A DNA stretch of 44,221 nucleotides from a virus, in the IMG/VR virus record IMGVR_UViG_3300015371_000078, positions 1 to 44,221 of that record; one strand, written 5' to 3'. The notes beneath the pieces were generated by a model. It was not told the DNA's origin, did not search any database, and saw nothing but the letters and a program-made list of their open reading frames with translations. Positions 17,067 through 23,891 of this stretch are shown here, one piece after another. The position numbers and the translations under genes are program-made. Positions within the stretch are counted from its first letter, which is position 1. Every line of letters starts with the position of its first letter.

Positions 17067-17253
17067 TTTGCTTGCCTCCAAAGGCACTTGCTTTCGACTT
17101 ATTCATCTTCATGAGTCTCCGCTTCATGGCTTCGACTCTCTCATCGACAATTGTAGTATTGTCGTCCTGAACCCTAAGGTTCTTTGCATTTGCGGTGCTC
17201 TGTGGTTGCGGTCCTGTTACCGATTGGCCCTGATATCCATACTTGCTAAACAC
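17056..17253 (-). CDS. Tiny late protein with AMKRRL motif (family copy 1)
   Basis: 65 aa, GTG start (GTGTTTAG junction with the previous gene). It contains KNLRVQDDNTTI near residue 25, nearly the same as the end of the 82-aa protein beside the portal, then RVEAMKRRLMKMNKSKA. The AM-x-RRL segment recurs in the next three genes. Probably a minor virion or assembly protein; function unknown. Confidence 0.6.
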   Translation of the reverse strand: MFSKYGYQGQSVTGPQPQSTANAKNLRVQDDNTTIVDERVEAMKRRLMKMNKSKASAFGGKQNGV

Positions 17254-17470
17254 GAGGGCCCCCTAGGTAGTTAGGATTCATATACTGCTGTGAATTGCCT
17301 GCCTTTAGCCTTCGAAGCATAGCATTTCTCTTTAAACGAACAGCGGCATCGCGTTCTCTGTAGCCAAGCTTATCCACAGGTCCCATAGTAGGATTACTCC
17401 TACCGCCACCGTAAACCTTGTTTCCCGCGGCGTAAGCCTGGAAGTCATATGACTGCCCAGGTCTAACCAT
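17246..17470 (-). CDS. Tiny late protein with AMLRRL motif (family copy 2)
   Basis: 74 aa, basic. An aromatic/Gly N-terminus (GQSYDFQAYAAGNKVYGGGR) is followed by RLKRNAMLRRLKAGNSQ. It overlaps both neighbours by a few bases. It shares the AM-x-RRL segment with three adjacent genes. It contains a GGCTACAG copy in the reverse sense from most (17358-17365). No known family. Confidence 0.6.
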   Translation of the reverse strand: MVRPGQSYDFQAYAAGNKVYGGGRSNPTMGPVDKLGYRERDAAVRLKRNAMLRRLKAGNSQQYMNPNYLGGPRV

Positions 17471-17703
17471 TAGTAGTTACCCTTTAGCCTCTTAGCCATT
17501 GCCTTATAACGGGCAGACTGCTTATTACCTGCTTGTGAGATTCTACTACCGTCACCGAAAATAGAAACTACACCGCTAGGACCAGGGTGCTGCCTATCAA
17601 ACTGCTTACGATAGCGTGCCTTACCAGGACTGAAATAGTCAGCGTACCTTGAAGAAAAATCAACCTGACTCTTATCAATCTTTGCCTTAGGGTTATATCT
17701 CAT
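17470..17703 (-). CDS. Tiny late protein with AMAKRL motif (family copy 3)
   Basis: 77 aa, strongly basic (Arg/Lys throughout: DYFSPGKARYRKQFDRQHPG). It ends SARYKAMAKRLKGNY, carrying the AM-x-[RK]RL segment at the extreme C-terminus. Stop/start overlaps of 1 nt on both sides. Possibly binds packaged DNA or a neck protein; this is inference from charge and position. Confidence 0.6.
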   Translation of the reverse strand: MRYNPKAKIDKSQVDFSSRYADYFSPGKARYRKQFDRQHPGPSGVVSIFGDGSRISQAGNKQSARYKAMAKRLKGNY

Positions 17704-17945
17704 TACTGCCTACCCTTGTTGACAGGACCCGGCCTCATTCCACTAGAGAGACGACGCCTCATGGCCTCACGGTAAGTATCCGCATCAGCCTTACGCTGCT
17801 GGGGGACATTTCCTTCCCTGCCTGCAGGAATGTAATTCTGAGCGAAACCGCCACCTAAGCCCTTGGGCTTATTATTCTTGTTACGAAGAAAACCCTCATA
17901 ACGAGAATACCAATTAGTCCCCGGCTGGGGGGAATTAGTAGACAT
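17703..17945 (-). CDS. Tiny late protein with AMRRRL motif (family copy 4)
   Basis: 80 aa. The N-terminus is Asn/Pro-rich (TNSPQPGTNWYSRYEGFLRN) and the C-terminus has DTYREAMRRRLSSGMRPG. First of the four small AM-x-RRL genes to be transcribed, directly after the hub/nozzle gene. No known family. Confidence 0.6.
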   Translation of the reverse strand: MSTNSPQPGTNWYSRYEGFLRNKNNKPKGLGGGFAQNYIPAGREGNVPQQRKADADTYREAMRRRLSSGMRPGPVNKGRQ

Positions 17946-19510
17946 TAGTTCACCTGCTTTGCCACGGTCTGCTTGCTACCTACGATAGCAGTAATGGTGA
18001 AGGCGCGGGCGGGCCCTTCGCCTAGGGTGCCGTTATTCAGAAGTGTCAATTCAAAGTTAATCTGTCGGAATCGGAAACTCTTCAGGAACTTGGCAAATAA
18101 TCGACCTGCGGTACTACTATTAGGTGCTGTAGTCTGGATAGTGATAGGACTTGCCAGTGGAGTATCCCACGGACGAGTCGTGACTTGATTCCACTTCAAC
18201 CCGGAGATGTTAGCCCAGGTAGACTTGAAGTTAAGCACGATGGGGTTCGCGGCACCCACAATATTTCGAGTTGTCAGAAGGTCAGCACCCCACCACATTA
18301 ACCTCTTAAAGTGGTGTGAATCAGCCATGTCGTAGTTCTTAGTCTTTAAGTAACAAGTAATGTCGTAAGCAGTAGAAAGTGTACTTTCATTTGTGCTACC
18401 ATCAAACCCATCCTGAATGTAGAAAACATTCTCATGAGCCAAGATGGTACTACCTGCATAGTACTTTGTATTGGTAGCCTGTGCAGCATCCGTTGGAAAT
18501 GCCATGAGAGCACCAAAGTTATGCAGGGTGGAATTAGCACTCGACCATTCAGTCCATGTCCTAGTCTTTAATCCGTACACATAAATCTTGTTGAAGTAAC
18601 GTACAATAAGACGGTCTCCCATAACGCTGAGGAACACTTCTTCTGATCTAGTTGAAGGTGCAGTAGTATCTAACTCAAAAGGAACCTTCAGATTAATGCG
18701 CGCGAAGTCATAGTTAACAACCTCGTAGACGTTACCCTCATGGAACAGAAAGACTGAGTTCTCATATTGCACTACACAACGTCGTGTGGTTACTCCAAGT
18801 GTAGAGTTAATATTACGCAGAATAGCGTCAGTGGGTCGAATGTCGTAAGCAAGAATGTAGGTAGAGTCATTTTTAAACAGCATCAAGTTGTCATTGTAAA
18901 TGATGATATCAATCAAGTTCTGCCCATCACCAGGAGACACATCAATCAAATTGGTGGAGGTCCAAGCCAGTGTCGAACTGGTGATGGGATCAGTAAACCG
19001 AAGTCTTGAAGAGTTAGTACCTGCACTAACACCTGGTACAATGAACATACGAGTCTTGTGGAAGATTGCAGATTCACCCTCAGGCATAGCAGTATCCGCA
19101 GTAAAACCAGTGCTAGGGCTCCACTTACCGCCTGCCTGCGTTCCAGAAGTTCCAGGCTTAGGTACAATCCACATAAAACTGTTGTACTGTAATGCAATCT
19201 CGGACTTCAGGCTAAGCTTAATTGTAGTCCAAGTAGTACCGTCAAACGCAAAAGTACCGTCTGAGTTTGATCCAATAAGATAGTTACCTTCTGGGAATGT
19301 CCCACGGCCGATGATTCGAATACGCTCTGTCCACGTAGACGAGTTGTTTACCGTTTCTTTAATCGGGGGTCTACTAACTAAGGAACCATCAATGTCCAAC
19401 TCAAAGTTAATGCACTTCACTAACTCAGAGTCGGCAACAGCGGTGGGATCAGATGCGGTGTTTAGGCCGCCCACAAATGGCCCTAGTCTAATTGCTTCTG
19501 CTCTTGCCAT
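17945..19510 (-). CDS. Tail hub/nozzle-like protein (P22 gp10 / T7 gp12 position)
   Basis: 521 aa, beta-rich. The N-terminus LGPFVGGLNTASDPTAVADS followed by a LVKCINFELDIDGSL segment with SRPPI is the typical start of podovirus tail hub or nozzle proteins. The rest is repeated beta-strand pattern (RLIVRYFNKIYVYGLKTRTW) without enzyme motifs. It follows the gp4-like adaptor in the transcription order, as expected for a short tail built under the portal. The exact counterpart (stopper, hub or nozzle) cannot be fixed from sequence alone. Confidence 0.7.
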   Translation of the reverse strand: MARAEAIRLGPFVGGLNTASDPTAVADSELVKCINFELDIDGSLVSRPPIKETVNNSSTWTERIRIIGRGTFPEGNYLIGSNSDGTFAFDGTTWTTIKLSLKSEIALQYNSFMWIVPKPGTSGTQAGGKWSPSTGFTADTAMPEGESAIFHKTRMFIVPGVSAGTNSSRLRFTDPITSSTLAWTSTNLIDVSPGDGQNLIDIIIYNDNLMLFKNDSTYILAYDIRPTDAILRNINSTLGVTTRRCVVQYENSVFLFHEGNVYEVVNYDFARINLKVPFELDTTAPSTRSEEVFLSVMGDRLIVRYFNKIYVYGLKTRTWTEWSSANSTLHNFGALMAFPTDAAQATNTKYYAGSTILAHENVFYIQDGFDGSTNESTLSTAYDITCYLKTKNYDMADSHHFKRLMWWGADLLTTRNIVGAANPIVLNFKSTWANISGLKWNQVTTRPWDTPLASPITIQTTAPNSSTAGRLFAKFLKSFRFRQINFELTLLNNGTLGEGPARAFTITAIVGSKQTVAKQVN

Positions 19511-20184
19511 TACTCAAAATCCTGATACGTAGCCGAGACCGTAGGGTACGTCTCGCGACCAAACCAATACTGCCTGTTGTTGTTGAAATCAAGATCGCCC
19601 TGAACCTGCTGAGCCTTCTGCTGAGCAGATTCCCAATCCTCATCCATTTCGTAAGCCTGCATTAAGCAGAAGTTCACGACAAAGGTATGAAGATAAGGAG
19701 GCAAATCAATGGTGCTAGAAGTATCAACAACATCGACTGCGTATCGGGAGTAAATCACCTTTAAGCCTTGGGCTACAGAAGCCTGCGGCTTAGGAAATAG
19801 AAGGATCTTATCCCTCTGCTGCTGGGAGAAAACAAGAGGGTAAGCATTGGTGACAGTAGTGCTGTCCCAACCATCGGCTTGCTCTGTGAATTCAACCAGC
19901 GGTAACCACTTAATAGCGTAGTAGGAAGTAGAAGTGCTGTCCTTAACATACGCATGAGTGAGCACAAACAGATCAGTCGGTAAAGTGTATTCACCTGTAC
20001 CCGCAACGGTGTTAACATATCCAACAGTAGTCAGTAAGCCCTCGTTCTGCATAACAGCTTCGCGCTGAGCATCATTGATCCACCGAATAATATCAGCCTG
20101 GGTAACCTGCGCCGCAGACTCGTCACCGAAGGTACGCTGAACACGATCAATTACGTCCTGAACTGTAAGCACCCCAGCGGTCAT
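19510..20184 (-). CDS. Head-tail adaptor (P22 gp4 / T7 gp11-like)
   Basis: 224 aa. The start TVQDVIDRVQRTFGDESA, followed by TQADIIRWINDAQREAV, is the helix pair typical of podovirus adaptor/tail-tube A proteins, and the later YLHTFVVNFCLMQAYEMDED helix also fits. It docks beneath the portal and receives the tail nozzle. It overlaps the nozzle-like gene by 1 nt. Confidence 0.75.
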   Translation of the reverse strand: MTAGVLTVQDVIDRVQRTFGDESAAQVTQADIIRWINDAQREAVMQNEGLLTTVGYVNTVAGTGEYTLPTDLFVLTHAYVKDSTSTSYYAIKWLPLVEFTEQADGWDSTTVTNAYPLVFSQQQRDKILLFPKPQASVAQGLKVIYSRYAVDVVDTSSTIDLPPYLHTFVVNFCLMQAYEMDEDWESAQQKAQQVQGDLDFNNNRQYWFGRETYPTVSATYQDFE

Positions 20185-20627
20185 TAGATTCTCCGTAACT
20201 GATCATCAAACTTAACAAATTCACCCGTAATAGGGTTACGGGTCTTGATGTAGTTTTTCTTCGTGCCAATGAGGAATGCGGTGAAGTCCCTACGCATTTC
20301 CTCTTCGTCCATCTTTTCCTTCAGACGGAGCGCTTCATTCGCTGCGTTCTCGGCATCCATTCTCTCCAAGACCGAGCCGTTTTTATTGTCGGCTCCCCAC
20401 AGTCTGGCAAGGATCTTGTTAGGCGTATCGAGTTCACTAGCGAACATAACGACATAGCCAGATCGAGAGTCAATAATCCGATAAGGATTTTTACGATCAG
20501 CATCTTCTGTCCTCTGGCCAGGTGGAATCCACTGTAACTCAAGGTAAGGATCGTAGTCCTTAATAACTTCAGCCAGTCTGGCGAAATGTTCGTTCACCCA
20601 CTGGCCGTCATCCGTAACAATTAACAT
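20184..20627 (-). CDS. Hypothetical late protein, 147 aa
   Basis: An acidic N-terminal domain with YDPYLELQWIPPGQRTEDAD and YRIIDSRSGYVVMFASELD strands, then a long charged helix (ENAANEALRLKEKMDEEEMR). Similar small genes lie next to adaptor genes in actinophages, but I know of no assigned function. Coupled by 1-nt overlaps. Confidence 0.65.
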   Translation of the reverse strand: MLIVTDDGQWVNEHFARLAEVIKDYDPYLELQWIPPGQRTEDADRKNPYRIIDSRSGYVVMFASELDTPNKILARLWGADNKNGSVLERMDAENAANEALRLKEKMDEEEMRRDFTAFLIGTKKNYIKTRNPITGEFVKFDDQLRRI

Positions 20628-21415
20628 TAGAGTACCTTAATCGAACGAGAGGCATGAGCAGTGCCCTCCCAATAACAACCAGCACTGTCTCCATCAAAAT
20701 AGGCACCTACAGTGGCACCCATTTCAACAATAACACCAGTGGCATTCATTGTACCTGCGCCCGCAGTTTGGTTCCTAAGTTTAAAGAATAATCCTGTATC
20801 AATAGAGGTCACAGTAACACTAGGTGTTTCCACGGCTCCTGTAGCCACTAATGACGCAGTAGCACCTAACTGTGTGCCTCCTGTGCTATTCCAAACTTCC
20901 ATGATGTAGTTGTTAGCAGCAGTATCTGTTAAAGAGAGCTTGGAAGTATACTGTAACCCACTGGCTACAGTAAAGAGCGCATTAGTGATCTCAATCCGGT
21001 CACTGGCTCCTGCATATGTAAGTTGCTGCATCCAGTTGAAACCAGGAATAGTACTCGCAACTCTGTTTACTGTGGCTGTACCACTAGCATTAACGAATGT
21101 CCAGCCAGATGCACTAAGTTCTAGTTTAGGGTTAAGACAACTGTTTACTCGGACAGTCTTAGTGAACTGAGCGTTAGGAACAGTACCAAACAGATCATTC
21201 TCCAAGTCCTCATTGGACTTTGGAGCAGAGGAAATCTTATTAGCCTTCAGAAGAAACGCCCGACGCAGGTCTGATACTGAGCCGGACGCTACTCCTGAAA
21301 ATGTCTTGTAGAACTGATACTCTAAGTCACTGTTGGTCCACTTGGGGTCAACAGTAACACCAGCAGACTGTAATCCACTGGTGAAATAATTACGCCTAGT
21401 ATCAGCGATAGACAT
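20627..21415 (-). CDS. Minor tail / receptor-binding protein with carbohydrate-binding-like domain
   Basis: 262 aa from the ATG at 21415, which overlaps the stop of the 28-aa membrane gene (TAATG). The helical N-terminus (ADTRRNYFTSGLQSAG) is followed by a jelly-roll-like beta domain from about residue 105 (SCLNPKLELSASGWTFV) to the C-terminal YFDGDSAGCYWEGTAHASRS. That last motif is a hallmark of minor tail proteins of phages of Gram-positive hosts with carbohydrate-binding folds. Likely binds host wall glycans. Two GGCTACAG copies lie 124 nt apart inside it. Confidence 0.72.
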   Translation of the reverse strand: MSIADTRRNYFTSGLQSAGVTVDPKWTNSDLEYQFYKTFSGVASGSVSDLRRAFLLKANKISSAPKSNEDLENDLFGTVPNAQFTKTVRVNSCLNPKLELSASGWTFVNASGTATVNRVASTIPGFNWMQQLTYAGASDRIEITNALFTVASGLQYTSKLSLTDTAANNYIMEVWNSTGGTQLGATASLVATGAVETPSVTVTSIDTGLFFKLRNQTAGAGTMNATGVIVEMGATVGAYFDGDSAGCYWEGTAHASRSIKVL

Positions 21416-21501
21416 TAACGCCACCAACCGCCACGAACAATGAAAACGAGCAGTGCAACAGCCAGGAGAACTAACACAATCGTAACTAATGTACCGTTCA
21501 T
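21415..21501 (-). CDS. 28-aa single-transmembrane microprotein
   Basis: ATG at 21501 with a perfect GGAGG 6 nt upstream (21508-21512), stop TAA overlapping the next ATG. It is almost all one hydrophobic helix (VTIVLVLLAVALLVFIV), ending RGGWWR. It sits between the major capsid terminator and the receptor-binding gene, an odd place for a membrane protein. The strong ribosome site, coupling and clean TM/aromatic-basic design support a real gene. Role unknown. Confidence 0.72.
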   Translation of the reverse strand: MNGTLVTIVLVLLAVALLVFIVRGGWWR

Positions 21502-21522
21502 TTTGAACCTCCGAGATAGAAA

Positions 21523-21553
21523 GAGGGGAGGGAAGGCTTGCTTCCCTCCCCTC
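21523..21553 (-). terminator. Terminator hairpin after the major capsid gene
   Basis: A 13-bp stem (21523-21535 with 21541-21553) around a 5-nt loop, followed on the minus strand by TTTCT. It sits 5 nt after the capsid stop and would reduce transcription into the tail genes, a common way to make capsid protein in excess. Confidence 0.8.
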
Positions 21554-21558
21554 AAATA

Positions 21559-22779
21559 CTAGCCCTCAGTGATATCCGAAAGGAGACCGTGGGCGTTACG
21601 ACGATGCGTACCTAACTCGCAGTACTTGTAAAGAGTACAGCCGTAAGCATCGAAGTTACCGGCGGACGTAATAATACGCTGCCAGTTAGAACCATCGCGG
21701 TTCATGAAGGACCAGTCGCCGGCGTTGTAAAGCTTTAACTCCTTCTCATTAACCGCGAAGATACGGTTAGGAAGGCAGTCGTAGTCGGCAACTAACGGAA
21801 TGTCTCCGTTGTCAGTGGTGAAAGCGAGACCCTTGAAACCACCCTCGAACTCAGTAGTGTTGCTGTAGCGACGCTGCTGAACAAGAAGGTTGAAGTAGGA
21901 CCGACGAACACCCAGGTTCGAGAAAAGAACCGTAGGAGTACCGCCACCCCGCTTGCGAATCTCATCCACTAACTTAATCATCAGACCCTCAGAAAGCGGA
22001 CGGTTGGTACCACCGTTCTGGTCAACATAAGACTTCCACACGGTCGTAACCGCGGGGTCAATGTTGTAAACGACACCAGTGTCCGAAACGATCTGAGAAA
22101 GACCGGTGATTTCCTTCGTACGGTTGTTATCACGAGTGATGTAGTCACCCGAAGCCGAAGCAACACCCGCAGCGGGAGTGAACGTCACAGTCGTGTTACC
22201 ACCAGCAGAAGTAATGCTAGTGATAGTCGCATCCGCAACACGAACAGCATCAGCAGAAGTGAAGATATCAACAAACATACCCTCTTCAAGATACTGAGCG
22301 CCTGCATCCGCCACGACAAACGTAGTAGTAGTACCGGCGGCAGTAGCCGTAGCTAACTTACCAGCGTTAGTACCGTACGTCTGACGGTTCATATCCTTAG
22401 AAAGAGTCTGACGCAGACCCTTAATTTCCTCATCGAGAGCAGAAGCAAAAGCCTGGAAGTTCTTGTCCGCTAACTCGAAGGTCTGACCCGTCATCTCAAG
22501 AGCACCATAAAGATACTTCAGGGAAACACGAGCCGTCGCATAACTCTGCGAACGAGCGATAGGCAGAGCCTCATTCTCAATACGCGCACCGACACCCTGG
22601 TTTCGCTTCGTGCGAATGGGGAAGGTAACGTACTTACCGCCAACTTCATGAGTAACACCCTCAGAAGAAGATTCAATCCTCTTAAGAGTAACAGTGTCAC
22701 TCTGAAGCTGATCCCGTAACTGACCCTCGTAGACTTCCTTAAGAATGGAGTCTACGGTGGTCATAGTGGTAGTAGCCAC
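21559..22779 (-). CDS. Major capsid protein (HK97 fold)
   Basis: 406 aa, GTG start with GGAG 9 nt upstream; an in-frame ATG at 22764 is the alternative. The pattern is that of HK97-fold capsids: N-arm (TTVDSILKEVYEGQLRDQ), then VTFPIRTKRNQGVGAR, the long spine-helix region (FQAFASALDEEIKGLRQTL), a Thr/Ala-rich beta insertion (about 145-220), and the A-domain ending YKYCELGTHRRNAHG. It follows the scaffold gene and precedes a terminator, consistent with very high expression. Confidence 0.9.
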   Translation of the reverse strand: MATTTMTTVDSILKEVYEGQLRDQLQSDTVTLKRIESSSEGVTHEVGGKYVTFPIRTKRNQGVGARIENEALPIARSQSYATARVSLKYLYGALEMTGQTFELADKNFQAFASALDEEIKGLRQTLSKDMNRQTYGTNAGKLATATAAGTTTTFVVADAGAQYLEEGMFVDIFTSADAVRVADATITSITSAGGNTTVTFTPAAGVASASGDYITRDNNRTKEITGLSQIVSDTGVVYNIDPAVTTVWKSYVDQNGGTNRPLSEGLMIKLVDEIRKRGGGTPTVLFSNLGVRRSYFNLLVQQRRYSNTTEFEGGFKGLAFTTDNGDIPLVADYDCLPNRIFAVNEKELKLYNAGDWSFMNRDGSNWQRIITSAGNFDAYGCTLYKYCELGTHRRNAHGLLSDITEG

Positions 22780-22799
22780 TTAAACCAACTCCGTATTAA

Positions 22800-23627
22800 T
22801 TACTGTCCTAGTTGCTGCTGAAGCATTTGGGCAACTAGAGCCTTAGTTTCACTCGAACTCATCTTGGTAGTATCCAAGCCTGTGTTCGGGGAAGAACCAC
22901 CGGAGCCCAAGATGGGAGGTCCTGGCTTACGCTTTCCAGAGAGAATCTGATCCTGTAACTGGACGTATTCCTTAACGGCATCTTCCAGCGACAGATTTTC
23001 ATCATTCATCGCGAGACCGAGAACGTAACGCTCATCAAAGTCACCATAGGTATCCTTGAGCGTACTAATCTCAGAATCTAACTCGCTATCTGCAAGCGCT
23101 TGCTGTTCCTCTTCACGCTGACCTAAAAGAATCTGAGCCATTGTCTGGACGGCAGATTCCATTTCCTGATAGGCCGGATGCTGCGTGATATCATACGGGT
23201 CCTGCTGTTCTGCGGAGTTAAACTGGCCCTGCTCATCTTCATACTCGGCGTACTGTTCGCCACCTTCCTCAGCCTGCAGCCACTCATTAAGAGCCTGCTG
23301 AACTTCCTGAGGATTCGTACTGATAGCATTGAGAAGTCCGAGAGCGAAATCAACATCACTCGGCTCTACGCCGCCATCAATAAACGGCTTCCAGCCCTCG
23401 TACTGAGAGTGTACCTTGTTTAAACTTTCCTGGTAATTCTGATCCCACTTCTGAAGGTGGGGTGTAACCTGCGGCTGTAACTGAGAAGGAATAGTCTGAA
23501 GAAGATCATTCCAAGCCGGGTTTAATCCTGTACCACTCTGCTGACCAGAATCAAACTGCTGACCCTGACCTGCATCCTGGCCCTGGGAATCTCCGACCTC
23601 TGGTCCCTGGCCCGCCATTTCACTCAT
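22800..23627 (-). CDS. Scaffolding protein
   Basis: 275 aa, acidic and Gln/Glu-rich: disordered N-terminus (GQDAGQGQQFDSGQQSG), helical middle (EVQQALNEWLQAEEGGEQYA) and a C-terminal helix of the type that binds capsid (SSSETKALVAQMLQQQLGQ). Size, composition and position between portal and capsid are those of a procapsid scaffold. Confidence 0.82.
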   Translation of the reverse strand: MSEMAGQGPEVGDSQGQDAGQGQQFDSGQQSGTGLNPAWNDLLQTIPSQLQPQVTPHLQKWDQNYQESLNKVHSQYEGWKPFIDGGVEPSDVDFALGLLNAISTNPQEVQQALNEWLQAEEGGEQYAEYEDEQGQFNSAEQQDPYDITQHPAYQEMESAVQTMAQILLGQREEEQQALADSELDSEISTLKDTYGDFDERYVLGLAMNDENLSLEDAVKEYVQLQDQILSGKRKPGPPILGSGGSSPNTGLDTTKMSSSETKALVAQMLQQQLGQ

Positions 23628-23642
23628 CGAAAAAACTTTCTA

Positions 23643-23891
23643 CTAGATCGTGGTCGAGTCGTCCTGCACTCGAAGAGCATAAACCTTGTCATTGATAGTC
23701 ATAGTGTCAAGTCGAGACTGAGTATAAGTAGTAGCAGAAATTGCAGCTAAACGAGCGTCCATAGCCGCGACGTTATCGTAATTCGCAGGGGTAGCCACAT
23801 TTCCGTTAGACTTGGCTACAGAAGCGGCAGTCGCCCTGGTCTTACTAACGAATCCATTGGACTCGATATCACTAATCTGGTGCTGCGCCAT
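23643..23891 (-). CDS. Small head protein ending LRVQDDSTTI
   Basis: 82 aa, overlapping the portal stop by 1 nt. Ala/Ser/Thr-rich (RATAASVAKSNGNVATPANY). The last ten residues LRVQDDSTTI are almost identical to an internal segment (LRVQDDNTTI) of the tiny protein at 17056-17253, 6.4 kb away. It may be a head decoration or assembly factor; no family recognised. Confidence 0.62.
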   Translation of the reverse strand: MAQHQISDIESNGFVSKTRATAASVAKSNGNVATPANYDNVAAMDARLAAISATTYTQSRLDTMTINDKVYALRVQDDSTTI

